DNA of 64,000 bases from Clostridium saccharoperbutylacetonicum N1-4(HMT) (GCF_000340885.1 NC_020291.1:5698501-5762500); one strand, 5' to 3'. Counted from the first letter of the stretch, positions 36,191-46,259 are shown. Translations and numbers: made by a program. The notes: generated by a model from the letters alone, not told the origin.

Positions 36191-37420
36191 ATGAAACGAA
36201 TTTTAAAAAGAATTAATATATTATTTTTATTTTTATTTTGCTTCGTCTATACAACTGCACAAGCGGAAACTACTCCACCTGAAATAAATGCTCAAGGTTG
36301 TGCCTTACTTGACGCATCTACTGGTCAAGTACTATTTGGTAAAAATGAAGAGTCTACTTTTGAACCTGCCTCAACAACTAAGGTAATGACTGCTCTAATT
36401 GCTTTACAAAAGTGTAAGCTTGATGACGAAGTCACTGTTCAAGAGGATTATCTAAAGGTAGGCGGAACAGGTGTAGGTTTATTAAAAGGCGATGTATTAA
36501 CTGTTCGTGATTTACTTTATGGTCTTATTTTGCATTCTGATAATACTTGTGCAAATGCTTTGGCTGATCATATTTCAGGAAATGTAGATGAATTTGCTAA
36601 ACTTATGAATGAAAAAGCTAAAGAACTTGGTGCTACACATACAAACTTTAAGAATCCTAGTGGTATGCCTGATCCTGAACACATAACTACAGCACATGAT
36701 TTAGCTCTATTTTTAAGAGAAGCTATGAATAATAAAATATATATGGAAATCTCTCAGACTCCTTCTTACACCCTAACATTAAAAAATGCTCCAACTAGAA
36801 CATATCCAGTAAATAATAAGAATTACTTGATTAATAAAAATTCTAGATATTTTTATCAATTTGCTATCTGCGGAAAAGATGGGTATACTACAAAGTCAAA
36901 CCACACTTATGTAGCCGCTGCTGAAAAAGATGGGCATGTACTTGTAGCTGCTTTTTTAAATGCACTTGACAAAGATCAAAATTTCCATGACATGCAATCT
37001 GTTTTTAATTATGGATTTAATAATTATTCTTTAGTTCATCTTTATAAACAGGGTGATGAAGTTTCTCAATATAAAATAACAAATAATCTCACTATACCAG
37101 TTTTGAGTTCAAAAAATATAGATTATGTTGTTCCTAAAGGAAAAGAAAATTCAGTAACTTCTGAAATGAAAATTGATGATAAAGATTTGAGTAAAGAATC
37201 CTTTGAAAAAAATGATAATATTTTAAAGGGAACTGTATTGGTTAATGGGAAAAACTATATGACTGTTGATTTGCAGGCAGGAGCTTCACATCATTATGAT
37301 TTATCTGTGAAGGCTTTAACTGAAAACGCTTCTCCTACTGTATATATCGGCAGTGCAGCAGTCATTTTAGCAGGATTATTTGGAATAAAAAAACTCGTAG
37401 ATATTAAATCTAAAAAATAG
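36191..37420 (+). CDS. dacF: D-alanyl-D-alanine carboxypeptidase (DacF/PBP5 type)
   Basis: 409 residues. Signal peptide 1-25 (cut after AQA), then a serine-type penicillin-binding domain: SxxK motif ASTTK, SxN motif HSDNTCA, and KDG in CGKDGYTTK where many relatives have KTG. A C-terminal beta domain and a terminal hydrophobic helix (VYIGSAAVILAGLFGI) anchor it to the membrane. It trims the terminal D-Ala of peptidoglycan stem peptides. DacF is often sporulation-related in clostridia, but no sporulation gene is beside it here. Confidence 0.92.
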   Translation: MKRILKRINILFLFLFCFVYTTAQAETTPPEINAQGCALLDASTGQVLFGKNEESTFEPASTTKVMTALIALQKCKLDDEVTVQEDYLKVGGTGVGLLKGDVLTVRDLLYGLILHSDNTCANALADHISGNVDEFAKLMNEKAKELGATHTNFKNPSGMPDPEHITTAHDLALFLREAMNNKIYMEISQTPSYTLTLKNAPTRTYPVNNKNYLINKNSRYFYQFAICGKDGYTTKSNHTYVAAAEKDGHVLVAAFLNALDKDQNFHDMQSVFNYGFNNYSLVHLYKQGDEVSQYKITNNLTIPVLSSKNIDYVVPKGKENSVTSEMKIDDKDLSKESFEKNDNILKGTVLVNGKNYMTVDLQAGASHHYDLSVKALTENASPTVYIGSAAVILAGLFGIKKLVDIKSKK

Positions 37421-37437
37421 TTAATTATATATAAATC

Positions 37438-37470
37438 AAGGGAAGCAAATTTATGCTTCCCTTAATTTAT
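37438..37470 (+). terminator. Terminator after dacF
   Basis: AAGGGAAGCA and TGCTTCCCTT stem with a six-base loop, then AATTTATAT. Confidence 0.8.
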
Positions 37471-37621
37471 ATATAAGATCTAATTAATATGGTACATCTC
37501 AATTAGTGAAGATTCTCTGAAGGAAAAGTGAATATCCAATATGCGAGAATCAAAAAGTTCATATACCCAGCTTTTATATTTTGAAACATGAACCCGCTTC
37601 ATTAATTGACAACTAATCACT

Positions 37622-38707
37622 TTATTTTGAAGTCAAATATCCACAAGCTGTTAAATATTCAGCAGATAAAACTCCTCCACCTGCTGCTCCTCTTAAGGTA
37701 TTATGAGAAAGACATACAAACTTGTAATCAAATATCTTATCTTCTCTTAATCTTCCCATACATATTCCCATTCCATTTTCATAATCTCTATCTAAATTAG
37801 TTTGAGGTCTATTTTCCTCAGTAAAATATTTCAAAAACTTTTTAGGAGCACTTGGTAGATTTAAAACTACTTCTGGTGCTTTAAAATTTTCCCATAACTC
37901 TATTATTTTATCTTTTGAAGGCTTTTTCTTAAAGCTTACATAAACTGCTGCTAAATGCCCATTTGTTACTGGTACTCTTATGCATTGAGTTGTAATAATA
38001 GGATTTTTAGCATTTACAACTTTTCCATTTTCTATTTGTCCCCATATTTTTAATGGTTCATTTTCACTTTTTTCTTCTTCACCACCAATGAAAGGAATAA
38101 CATTGTCCAAAATTTCTGGACATTCTTTAAATGTCTTTCCAGCACCGGAAATTGCTTGATAGGTGCAGGCAAGAATTGTTTGTGGTTCATATTCTATAAG
38201 AGCGTTTATTGGAGGCACATAACTTTGTATTGAACAATTAGGCTTTACTGCTATAAATCCTCTCTTAGTACCCAAACGCTTCTTCTGGCTTTCAATAATT
38301 CGTGCATGGTCACCATTAATTTCTGGAATCAACACTGGCACATCTTCAACATTTCTATTAGCTGAATTATTAGAAATAACAGGAGTTTCATACTTTGCAT
38401 AGTCTTCTTCAAGTAATTTTGTATGCTCTTTATCTAATGAAATTGCACAAAAAACAAAATCAACCATATTACTGATTTCTTCAACTTCAAAGGCATCCTT
38501 TACTATCATGTTTTTATATTTTTCAGGCAAAGCAATATTCATCTTCCATCTGTTTTCAACCGCTTTTTCATAAGTTATCCCTGCTGAATTTTTACTTGCA
38601 GCAAGTACAGTTACTTCAAACCAAGGATGATTTTCCAATAGACACGCAAATCTCTGTCCAACCATACCTGTTGCTCCTATTATTCCAACCTTTAATTTCT
38701 TGTTCAT
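37622..38707 (-). CDS. asd: Aspartate-semialdehyde dehydrogenase
   Basis: 361 residues. NADP-binding GIIGATGMVGQRF at the N-terminus, catalytic Cys in VKPNCSIQSYVPP, ISGAGKTF and the C-terminal RGAAGGGVLSAE. The length and the CSIQ motif indicate the archaeal/yeast-like class rather than the E. coli class. It makes aspartate semialdehyde for lysine, methionine, threonine and diaminopimelate. GAGGGG eight bases before ATG 38707 fixes the start. A LysR gene is transcribed divergently 121 bases away. Confidence 0.94.
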   Translation of the reverse strand: MNKKLKVGIIGATGMVGQRFACLLENHPWFEVTVLAASKNSAGITYEKAVENRWKMNIALPEKYKNMIVKDAFEVEEISNMVDFVFCAISLDKEHTKLLEEDYAKYETPVISNNSANRNVEDVPVLIPEINGDHARIIESQKKRLGTKRGFIAVKPNCSIQSYVPPINALIEYEPQTILACTYQAISGAGKTFKECPEILDNVIPFIGGEEEKSENEPLKIWGQIENGKVVNAKNPIITTQCIRVPVTNGHLAAVYVSFKKKPSKDKIIELWENFKAPEVVLNLPSAPKKFLKYFTEENRPQTNLDRDYENGMGICMGRLREDKIFDYKFVCLSHNTLRGAAGGGVLSAEYLTACGYLTSK

Positions 38708-38828
38708 TAAAAACACCCCTCAAAATTAATTTTGCTTATCACTTATAGATATGATATCATTTATACATATATTAGTAAAATTGATAATTTCTATTATTAT
38801 AATCAATTTTTTTGATGGAGATGATTAT

Positions 38829-39725
38829 ATGGATTTTAAACAACTTAATGCCTTCTTGGCAATAAGCAAGTTTCAAAGTTTCACTAAAGCTGCTGAATCC
38901 TTAGGTTATGCTCAATCTAGTGTAACTACTCAAATTAAACTTCTAGAAAATGAACTTGAAGTAAAACTTTTTGAAAGAATAGGTAAAAACGTAACTCTAA
39001 CACATGAAGGCAAAAAACTTTTGCCTTATGCAAAGCAAATGTTAAAATTATCAAATGATGTAAAAAATACTGTTTTCAACAAAGAAACTCCAAGTGGAAC
39101 TTTAACTATTGGAGCTGCTGAATCTTTATGTGTATTGAGACTGCCTGAAATACTTAAAGAATATAAAAGACTTTATCCGGAAGTCGAAGTTTCCTTAAAA
39201 TTCGGAAGTTGCTCAGATTTCAGGTATTTTTTAACTGACAATATCATTGATGTGGCATTTTCTTTAGGGATAAAAATAGATTCAGATGAGTTTATATCAG
39301 AAGTTGAAATTCCTGAACCCATGCTTTTATTAGCTTATCCAGGACATCCACTTATAAATAAGAAAGCAATATTACCAGCGGATATTGAAAATGAACCTCT
39401 TATCTTAACAGAAACAGGTTGTAGTTATAGAGCTGCTTTAGAAAATATCCTAACTAACTGCAATGTGAAACCAAACGTAGCATTAGAAACTGGCAGTGTG
39501 CAAGCTATTAAACAATTTACAATGAGTGGCCTTGGCATAACACTCCTTCCAAAGGTTGCAGTTGAAGATGAAATAAATAGTGGAAAGCTTATTCCATTAA
39601 ATTGGTCAGGTCCAGATTTCCAAATAATTTCTCAAGTTCTTTACCATAAGGATAAATGGATTTCTCCTGCCTTAAGCGAATTTCTTAAGTTATCAAAAAA
39701 TTTTATGGAATCTTATTTTAAATAA
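38829..39725 (+). CDS. LysR-family transcriptional regulator
   Basis: 298 residues from ATG 38829 (MDFKQLNAFLAI). The helix-turn-helix is SFTKAAESLGYAQSSVTTQI, followed by a type-2 periplasmic-binding fold (GTLTIGAAESLCVLRLPEIL; GSVQAIKQFTMSGLGITLLP). Typical length. It is divergent from asd, and LysR proteins often control the divergent neighbour, so it may regulate asd; the co-inducer is unknown. Confidence 0.9.
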   Translation: MDFKQLNAFLAISKFQSFTKAAESLGYAQSSVTTQIKLLENELEVKLFERIGKNVTLTHEGKKLLPYAKQMLKLSNDVKNTVFNKETPSGTLTIGAAESLCVLRLPEILKEYKRLYPEVEVSLKFGSCSDFRYFLTDNIIDVAFSLGIKIDSDEFISEVEIPEPMLLLAYPGHPLINKKAILPADIENEPLILTETGCSYRAALENILTNCNVKPNVALETGSVQAIKQFTMSGLGITLLPKVAVEDEINSGKLIPLNWSGPDFQIISQVLYHKDKWISPALSEFLKLSKNFMESYFK

Positions 39726-39729
39726 AAAC

Positions 39730-39785
39730 GATCAAGAAAATAGTAGATCAATTCAATTTCAAACTACTATCTTCTTGATTTATTT
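39730..39785. terminator. Terminator hairpin between convergent genes
   Basis: GATCAAGAAAATAGTAG pairs with CTACTATCTTCTTGATT (one mismatch), then TATTTTG. It ends the LysR gene and lies 22 bases from the end of the kinase gene. Confidence 0.75.
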
Positions 39786-39807
39786 TGCTTCAATAATGTT
39801 TTCTTAA

Positions 39808-41577
39808 CTAAACACTAGAAAATTTGAACCAAAACTTTACTCCAATCTCTGAGTTTTCTAAACCATAACTTAAACTATGAAGCTGTAAAATATTTTTAAC
39901 TATAGCTAATCCAATACCTGTTCTTCTTTCACTTCTATCCCTTGAGCTATCAGCTCTATAAAAAGTATCCCATATTAAATTTATTTTATCTTTTGGAATA
40001 TGCTGACCTTCATTTTCAATATTAAAAGTATTATTATTTAATATTATACTTATTGTTTTGTTTTCTTCCGTATGATATACAGCATTAGAAATCAGATTAT
40101 TTACAACTCTCTCTATAAGCATATAGTCAGCACTTAAATTATATACTTTATCTGCCGAATAATTTATATGAATGTTCTTCTCATCAAATATCTTTTCATG
40201 CTTTTTTAAAATTTCTTCTATCAGCTTATTTATACAAAACTCTTCTATTTTTAGCTCATATGCTTTAGCTTCCATTTTAGATAAATCCAGCATTTCTAAA
40301 ACTATCTTATCCATCTTATAGGTTTCATCTATTATTACATCTAAATACTTGTCCCTTTTATCTTCTGCTATCTTTTCTTTAAGACCTTCTCCATAAGTCC
40401 TTATAATTCCCAGAGGAGTTTTTAATTCATGAGCTATAGCACTTGTAAGTTCTCGTCTATTTTTCTCTATCATTTCCTGCTTTTCATATGTCTTGTATAA
40501 AGCCTTTGTTAAAATTATTGTCATAGCGAGAACCATTATAAATGAAACTAAATACAATGGTATAGCTTTTGGAATTATATCCTCCCATGGGTAATAGTCT
40601 GCCTTTAATCCCAAATAATAATTATGATTATTAATGTTTAAGTTATTAATATAATCGTAATTAACTTTCCAGAATGTTTTATTAATATTATTCCTAACAT
40701 TAAGATGTCCATTCTCATCAACTAGAGCTTTTATTTCCGCTCCTTTTGGCTCTTTTAAATTGTTATATCTTTGAAAAATTTTCTTATATAAATCACTGCT
40801 ATTTGCTGTATTATAAATATCACTATTATAATGAATCTCCCAATTAGGATTAAAATAATCACTTATATCTACTTTTTTTAATCCCTGTACTCCTTCTACA
40901 TTAAAATTATATGTTTTAATTTTTTCTCCATTTTCTATCCCTTCATCTGCAGTTACTGGACCATCATTGCTTCCTTTATAAATCTCTAACACTTCTGGTA
41001 TAATTTCAGTCCCATTAATATACCCCTGACCTTTAATAAAATATCCTTGAGAATTATTTGGGTTTTGATATTTGAATAATTCTATTTCTTCATCCTCTGA
41101 AAAATACTTATCTAAATCAATATATCTACTTACATAACAATGATCGCTCTTAGATTTTTCAATTTCTTCTCTTCCTATCCACAACAAATTTCTTGAATCA
41201 GCTATTATATTAAAATCTTCATTATATAAATCCGTTCTAGAAAACATCTCCTTACTAAAACCTGATGTAAAATGTGATACTTCTCCATTTATTATAGCTA
41301 GATTATTTATATCTTTATTTAAAGCATTTTCACTTTTTCCATCATTCCACCAAAGTCCATTTCTATTTTCTGATAATCTTTCATATTCAATATTATTTAT
41401 ATTATCAGATATTCTATCTTGCAAAACACTTTGCATATACGCAAATTTTGTATTATTTTCATCTACTTTCGATTTATAGTATATTCCAGTAAACACGATT
41501 GCAACAATAAAGTAAAACGTAAAAAACATAAGAGCTGTCTTTAAAAATATACTTTTAAATGCCTTTTTAGTTTTCAT
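39808..41577 (-). CDS. Sensor histidine kinase
   Basis: 589 residues. Membrane helices at about 12-32 and 344-366 enclose an unusually large extracytoplasmic domain of about 310 residues without a family I recognise. Then HisKA (TSAIAHELKTPLGIIRTYGE, phospho-His about 388) and HATPase (NNLISNAVYH N-box; GIGLAIVKNILQLH G2 box). No HAMP is evident. The start overlaps the response-regulator gene by 11 bases, giving a translationally coupled two-component system. Confidence 0.93.
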   Translation of the reverse strand: MKTKKAFKSIFLKTALMFFTFYFIVAIVFTGIYYKSKVDENNTKFAYMQSVLQDRISDNINNIEYERLSENRNGLWWNDGKSENALNKDINNLAIINGEVSHFTSGFSKEMFSRTDLYNEDFNIIADSRNLLWIGREEIEKSKSDHCYVSRYIDLDKYFSEDEEIELFKYQNPNNSQGYFIKGQGYINGTEIIPEVLEIYKGSNDGPVTADEGIENGEKIKTYNFNVEGVQGLKKVDISDYFNPNWEIHYNSDIYNTANSSDLYKKIFQRYNNLKEPKGAEIKALVDENGHLNVRNNINKTFWKVNYDYINNLNINNHNYYLGLKADYYPWEDIIPKAIPLYLVSFIMVLAMTIILTKALYKTYEKQEMIEKNRRELTSAIAHELKTPLGIIRTYGEGLKEKIAEDKRDKYLDVIIDETYKMDKIVLEMLDLSKMEAKAYELKIEEFCINKLIEEILKKHEKIFDEKNIHINYSADKVYNLSADYMLIERVVNNLISNAVYHTEENKTISIILNNNTFNIENEGQHIPKDKINLIWDTFYRADSSRDRSERRTGIGLAIVKNILQLHSLSYGLENSEIGVKFWFKFSSV

Positions 41578-42274
41578 CCTTCCTCACCTCAAATTTATAT
41601 CCAACTTTTATGATCGTATGTAAATGATGTGCACTTTCTCCCAATGCCCTTCTTAGCTTTTTAATATGTGTATCCAGTACTCTATCATTTCCATCAAAAT
41701 CATATCCCCAAAACTTAATTAATAGCTGTTCCCTTTCTATAATCCTATTTTTATTCACAATGAAATAATAAAGTAAATCATATTCCATCTTAGGAAGCGA
41801 GATTTCTTCGTTATCTACATAAACTCTATGAGTTTTGCATTCCAAACAAATCTCATCTGCATAAAGCTTGTCCTCTAACATTATTCCTTTTGATCTTTTA
41901 ATCAAAGAAATGCATTTAGCATACAATACCTTTAATGAGAATGGTTTAGTAATATAATCATCAGCTCCTAGTTTATAGCCATAAAGATTGTCATCTTCAT
42001 CACTTTTTGCTGTGATAAAAATAATAGGTATATCACTGCTATTTAAAGAACCTTCCAACTTCTCTTTTCGAATTCTTTCACAAACTGAAAAACCATCTAG
42101 CTTAGGCATCATAATATCTAGTAACACTAAATCAAAACTCTCACTTTCCATTACTTCCAAAGCTTCAATTCCATCATTTGCACAAACCACCTCACATTCT
42201 TTTATTTCAAAATAGTCTTTGATTATCTCTTGCATCCTTTTTTCATCTTCCACCAATAGAATCTTATAAGCCAA
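41567..42274 (-). CDS. OmpR-family response regulator
   Basis: 235 residues. Receiver domain with acidic pair Glu9/Asp10, phospho-acceptor Asp53 (LVLLDIMMPKLDG) and the switch Lys in ADDYITKPFS. A winged-helix DNA-binding domain follows (about 140-232; LPKMEYDLLYYFIVNKNRII, DTHIKKLRRALG). It is the partner of the overlapping kinase; target genes are not evident in the window. Confidence 0.94.
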   Translation of the reverse strand: MAYKILLVEDEKRMQEIIKDYFEIKECEVVCANDGIEALEVMESESFDLVLLDIMMPKLDGFSVCERIRKEKLEGSLNSSDIPIIFITAKSDEDDNLYGYKLGADDYITKPFSLKVLYAKCISLIKRSKGIMLEDKLYADEICLECKTHRVYVDNEEISLPKMEYDLLYYFIVNKNRIIEREQLLIKFWGYDFDGNDRVLDTHIKKLRRALGESAHHLHTIIKVGYKFEVRKDEN

Positions 42275-42334
42275 TTTGTTTCCCCCTTCCTCTTACATGA
42301 TAATAGTGCTATGTGTATTTTTTCTGTCCTCTAT

Positions 42335-42372
42335 AAAAAAATCACATTATTCATTTGAACAATGTGACTTTT
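42335..42372 (-). terminator. Terminator after the pseudouridine synthase
   Basis: Minus strand GTCACATTGTTC and GAATAATGTGATT arms followed by TTTTTT. Confidence 0.7.
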
Positions 42373-42473
42373 GATTCTTTACAATTTAAAAATAAGGCAA
42401 TTGTGCCTAATGTTTAATATTAAAAATTTTGTATCTTTCATAGATAATAACTAACATAGAACTATTATATTAT

Positions 42474-43376
42474 CTATCTTAATTTGCTAATCAATTCTTT
42501 CATATCCTCTGGAAGTTCTGCTCTAAGTGCCAGTTCTTCTCCACTTCTTGGTGATTTGAAGTTTAAGCCATATGCATGTAATGCCTGCCTCTTAATTAAA
42601 TCTCCTTCATTATCTCCATCTCCATATAACACATCCCCATATATAGAGTGTCCTAAATGGCCTAAATGAACTCTTATCTGATGAGTTCTTCCAGTTTCAA
42701 GCTTGCATTCCACTAAGCTTGCAGCTTTAAATTCTTCTACAACTTTATAGTGAGTTATGCTTCTTTGACCTCTTTCATCTATAACCCTGCGAGTCCCCAT
42801 TTCAATTCCTTCTGGTTTATATATAGGGAGATCAATTGTCCCTTGCTTTTCTTTCATTATTCCATGGACTATTGCTAAATATCTTTTCTCCACTTTATTT
42901 TCAGTCATCTCTTTTGATAACATTCCATGAGAAAATTGATTTTTTGCAATAATTATAAGACCTGAAGTATTCATATCTAATCTAGAAACTAGTCGAACTA
43001 TATAGTTTTGGCCACTTTCCATAAAATAATTAATAACTCCATTAGCAAGCGTTCCACTTTGATAGCTTTTTGTAGGATGAACCACCATAAAAGGCTTCTT
43101 ATTAACCACCAATATATCTTCATCTTCATACACTATATCTATATCCATTTTTTCTGGAGCTATATCTTGACTTTCATCTTTTGCTAAATCAATTTTTATT
43201 ATTTCTCCAGGATTTAGCACTCTATTCATCTTTACAACTTTATCATTAACAAATATCTTTTGATTAATAGATGCACTTCTAATTAATCTTGTAGATAATC
43301 CAAGTTCTGTTTTTAAATATTCTCTTATTTTAGTTCCTTGTTCTATTTTATCAACATGCTTTTCTAAAATACTCAT
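42474..43376 (-). CDS. RluD/RluA-family pseudouridine synthase
   Basis: 300 residues: an S4 RNA-binding domain (about 15-75; STRLIRSASINQKIFVNDKV) then the catalytic domain with VSRLDMNTSGLIIIAKN, which carries the invariant Asp of the RLDxxTSG motif, and the LETGRTHQIRVHLGHLGH signature. It isomerises uridines in 23S rRNA or tRNA; the exact site cannot be told. It occupies the place just after the LCP gene where rsfS often lies in related genomes. Confidence 0.92.
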   Translation of the reverse strand: MSILEKHVDKIEQGTKIREYLKTELGLSTRLIRSASINQKIFVNDKVVKMNRVLNPGEIIKIDLAKDESQDIAPEKMDIDIVYEDEDILVVNKKPFMVVHPTKSYQSGTLANGVINYFMESGQNYIVRLVSRLDMNTSGLIIIAKNQFSHGMLSKEMTENKVEKRYLAIVHGIMKEKQGTIDLPIYKPEGIEMGTRRVIDERGQRSITHYKVVEEFKAASLVECKLETGRTHQIRVHLGHLGHSIYGDVLYGDGDNEGDLIKRQALHAYGLNFKSPRSGEELALRAELPEDMKELISKLR

Positions 43377-43407
43377 TCAGCTTATCTGCTCCTTGCATAA
43401 TTTTTAC

Positions 43408-44700
43408 TTAATTATTTTTCTTTCCTAAAACTATAATCACATCGTAATCATTATATTCAGCCTTGTTTTCCTTCTTATCAACTTCATTAATGTTTAAAAC
43501 TTGCTTTATTTCATTTACATTTTCGCTATCATTTGAAAGTACAACGCTTTTTTCACTTGCTTCGCCATTTCCAGTATCAACCTTTGTATATCCAGCATTC
43601 TTTAACTTTTCTGCCGCCTTAGCAGCTAAACCACTAGTTTTAGTTCCATTTATTATTTTTATCTTAATATCACTCTTTGATTCACTTGAAGTTAAATTCT
43701 TTAAAGATGATGGTACTTCTGATGATGCAAGTGATGATAATAAACTTTTATTTGCATTCTTATCAAAAATCAAATATGATTGTCCATTTAGAGTCTTTGG
43801 TGTTCCTGCAATTGTACTCATTATCACATTATCTTTTTTTAACCCCATAAATTTAGTACCATAGCTTAACACCTCAAAAGATGACATATTAGTTTCTACA
43901 TTATTACCTATCGCTGACATTATGCCTGGCATTCTGAATATTATTAGAGGACTTGTACACTTACTAACAACGCTTGATATAAATTTATGCTGATTTTCTA
44001 TTCTATCTAAATCACCATTGGCAAATCCACTTCCATCATTATTCTTTCTCCACCTAAAGAATTCTTCTGCTTTCTTTCCATCTAAATGAGCTGTTTCTCC
44101 TGCTTTAAAATTAATATGTAAATTTTGAGCTTCATCATCATAAATCATATTTCTATCAATTTCCATATCAACCCCTCCAATGGCATCAATAATTTCATCA
44201 AAGGCATTGTAATCAATTTTAACCATATAATTTATATTTACATTCAATATGTTTTCGACTTCTGATTTAATCTTTTGATACCCTCCAATTTCATAAGCCG
44301 CATTTATTTTAGCATTTTTGCCATTTACATTTATTAAAGTATCTCTTGGAATTGATACAATATGTAAGGTTTTATTTTGTGGATTATAATTAGCAACCAT
44401 TATAGTATCTGTCCGCTTGTCTCCTTGATTATCAACCTGCTTTACGTTTCCTATATCTGTTCCTAAAATCAAAATATTTACTGGTTTATCTGATGCTGCC
44501 TTTGTACTGCTTGGCATTGATTTACTACCAATCTTCATTAGTGCATATGCACCTGACAGCATTGAGAATATAATAAATGTTATTATAAGTGATATTACTC
44601 CAAGAGCTATTTTTTCTTTTACTGACACAGAATCATTGTCTTTTCTAAATATATTTAAAAACCATAAAATTTTATTTTTACTTTTCTGTCTTCTCCTCAT
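43408..44700 (-). CDS. LytR-CpsA-Psr (LCP) wall-polymer ligase
   Basis: 430 residues: a basic N-terminus, one membrane helix (about 30-52), the LCP catalytic domain (about 72-245; NILILGTDIG, RTDTIMVANYNPQNKTLHIV, SIPRDTLINV, with the Asp/Arg residues of the family) and a C-terminal LytR_C domain (IKIINGTKTSGLAAKAAEKL). LCP enzymes attach teichoic or other wall polymers to peptidoglycan. It follows yqeK by 50 bases and probably belongs to the same operon. Confidence 0.92.
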   Translation of the reverse strand: MRRRQKSKNKILWFLNIFRKDNDSVSVKEKIALGVISLIITFIIFSMLSGAYALMKIGSKSMPSSTKAASDKPVNILILGTDIGNVKQVDNQGDKRTDTIMVANYNPQNKTLHIVSIPRDTLINVNGKNAKINAAYEIGGYQKIKSEVENILNVNINYMVKIDYNAFDEIIDAIGGVDMEIDRNMIYDDEAQNLHINFKAGETAHLDGKKAEEFFRWRKNNDGSGFANGDLDRIENQHKFISSVVSKCTSPLIIFRMPGIMSAIGNNVETNMSSFEVLSYGTKFMGLKKDNVIMSTIAGTPKTLNGQSYLIFDKNANKSLLSSLASSEVPSSLKNLTSSESKSDIKIKIINGTKTSGLAAKAAEKLKNAGYTKVDTGNGEASEKSVVLSNDSENVNEIKQVLNINEVDKKENKAEYNDYDVIIVLGKKNN

Positions 44701-44750
44701 ATTTTCACCTCTTGAAACACATTATGACTAACATAATATAGTATTTCACT

Positions 44751-45329
44751 CTATGCTTTGACATTGCTATTAAATAAGAAATAATTTCTTGCCTTTATAG
44801 TATTGTCATCTATTAATAGGTTACTTACTAACAAAACCTTTAAACTTCCATTTAATCCAGCATAAACGCCTTTATCTAAATCTTCAAAAGTAACTTTTCT
44901 AAGTTCTTCTACTCCTTCAAACTTCCTGCCTGGTTCAATCATATCTGCTATGTATATAATTTTAGTTAAGGTTGACATATTTTCTTTTCCTGTAGTATGC
45001 CATCTTATTGCATCTAAAATTTCTTCATCTTCAATTTTCAACTTATCTTTTGCTTCTATGTGAGCTATTATACTATGCCATAAGCTAGGATTATTCTCTT
45101 CTATTTTTGATAAAATAATTCCATTCTGTTCTATTATATTTTTCATTTTTTCTATAGATAAATTTTTTGCAACATCATGTGCAAGACCTGCAATTTCAGC
45201 TTTTTCTTCAGAAACGCCATTTAATTTTGCTAATTTTTTTGCTGTCTCTGCTACTCCTAAAGTATGAATATAACGTTTCTCCATTAAATTTTCCTTAAGA
45301 TATATTTTCATTTCTTCTATAGATAACAA
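44751..45329 (-). CDS. yqeK: YqeK-type HD hydrolase (symmetrical Ap4A hydrolase family)
   Basis: 192 residues. HD-domain metal ligands: RYIHTLGVAETA, then GLAHDVAKNL and LWHSIIAHIEA, and late IADMIEPGRKFEGVEELRK, which together match YqeK. Characterised members split diadenosine tetraphosphate into two ADP. It sits downstream of nadD in the usual nadD-yqeK order, with a 157-base gap. Confidence 0.92.
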   Translation of the reverse strand: MLSIEEMKIYLKENLMEKRYIHTLGVAETAKKLAKLNGVSEEKAEIAGLAHDVAKNLSIEKMKNIIEQNGIILSKIEENNPSLWHSIIAHIEAKDKLKIEDEEILDAIRWHTTGKENMSTLTKIIYIADMIEPGRKFEGVEELRKVTFEDLDKGVYAGLNGSLKVLLVSNLLIDDNTIKARNYFLFNSNVKA

Positions 45330-45486
45330 ATGCCTCTCCTCCTATATCTAGTAATTTAATTAAATATATATTCCAATTATAAATGATTGGCGATTTCCTT
45401 CAGAAATCCTTAAGTCTTTAACATTTTTACAATATAAATATCTTAATAATTTCTTTCTCACTGTTATTTACGCCATTAAAATATTC

Positions 45487-46104
45487 TTATTTGGTATATA
45501 AACTATTTTCTGAAATAATATCCATTACCTTTTTAGGTACAAAAAAATCAATTCTCTTATTTTGACTTACTCTTTCTCTTATTTCTGTTGAAGATATTTC
45601 TAATTTATTAAGCTCCAAATAAATTATCTTTTTATTAAATTTATCTTCTATTATTTTTTTTCTATTTACTATTTCTGTTTGACTCATGCTTTCCCTTGAA
45701 AATACAACAAGAGTTGCCAATGAAAATATTTTTTCAACCTCTTTCCATTCCTCAATATTAAGCAGACAATCAGCTCCTGTTATAAAAAACAATTCACTTT
45801 CTTCATCTTCATTAATACTTTTTTTCTTAAAATATTCTAGGGTTTCATAAGTAAAACTAATTCCACCTTTATCTATTTCATATTTAGAAACAGAAAAATT
45901 ATCAAAAGGCTCTATAGCAGCTTTAACCATATCATATCTCAATTCTGAATCTGTAACTATATTATTAAGTTTAAATGGTTGTTTTCCTGCTGGCATAAAA
46001 ATAACTTCATCTAAATCTAATTGTTCTTTAGCTTCATAAGCTATATATAAATGTGCATAATGAATAGGATCAAATGTCCCACCTATTATACCATAACGTT
46101 TCAT
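45487..46104 (-). CDS. nadD: Nicotinate-nucleotide adenylyltransferase NadD
   Basis: 205 residues of the nucleotidyltransferase fold: GGTFDPIHYAHLYIAYEA (HxGH-like motif, here HYAH), FMPAGKQPFKLN, and the late ISSTEIRERV. It makes nicotinic acid adenine dinucleotide in NAD synthesis. In the family's HxGH motif Gly is replaced by Ala here (H-Y-A-H), a substitution also found in other NadD proteins. Confidence 0.94.
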   Translation of the reverse strand: MKRYGIIGGTFDPIHYAHLYIAYEAKEQLDLDEVIFMPAGKQPFKLNNIVTDSELRYDMVKAAIEPFDNFSVSKYEIDKGGISFTYETLEYFKKKSINEDEESELFFITGADCLLNIEEWKEVEKIFSLATLVVFSRESMSQTEIVNRKKIIEDKFNKKIIYLELNKLEISSTEIRERVSQNKRIDFFVPKKVMDIISENSLYTK

Positions 46105-46201
46105 AAGCTTTCCTCCAAAAGTTAATTCATTTTTAGATTAAATTTCCTTTTTCATTATATCATGAAGGACTTAAAATATTATTTATATTATCTTAAATTT
46201 T

Positions 46202-46238
46202 AAAAAAGAAGCTATTTTTATCTAGCTTCTTTTATTAG
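46202..46238 (-). terminator. Terminator after yhbY
   Basis: Minus strand AAAAGAAGCTA and TAGCTTCTTTT stem followed by TTTAAAA. Confidence 0.75.
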
Positions 46239-46259
46239 TTGTTCCCAACAATATTAAAT

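Noticed and set aside
36191..37420. KDG instead of KTG in the D,D-carboxypeptidase as a sign of inactivity
   Set aside because: The other two active-site motifs are intact, and I recall KDG variants in related clostridial enzymes, so loss of function is not supported.
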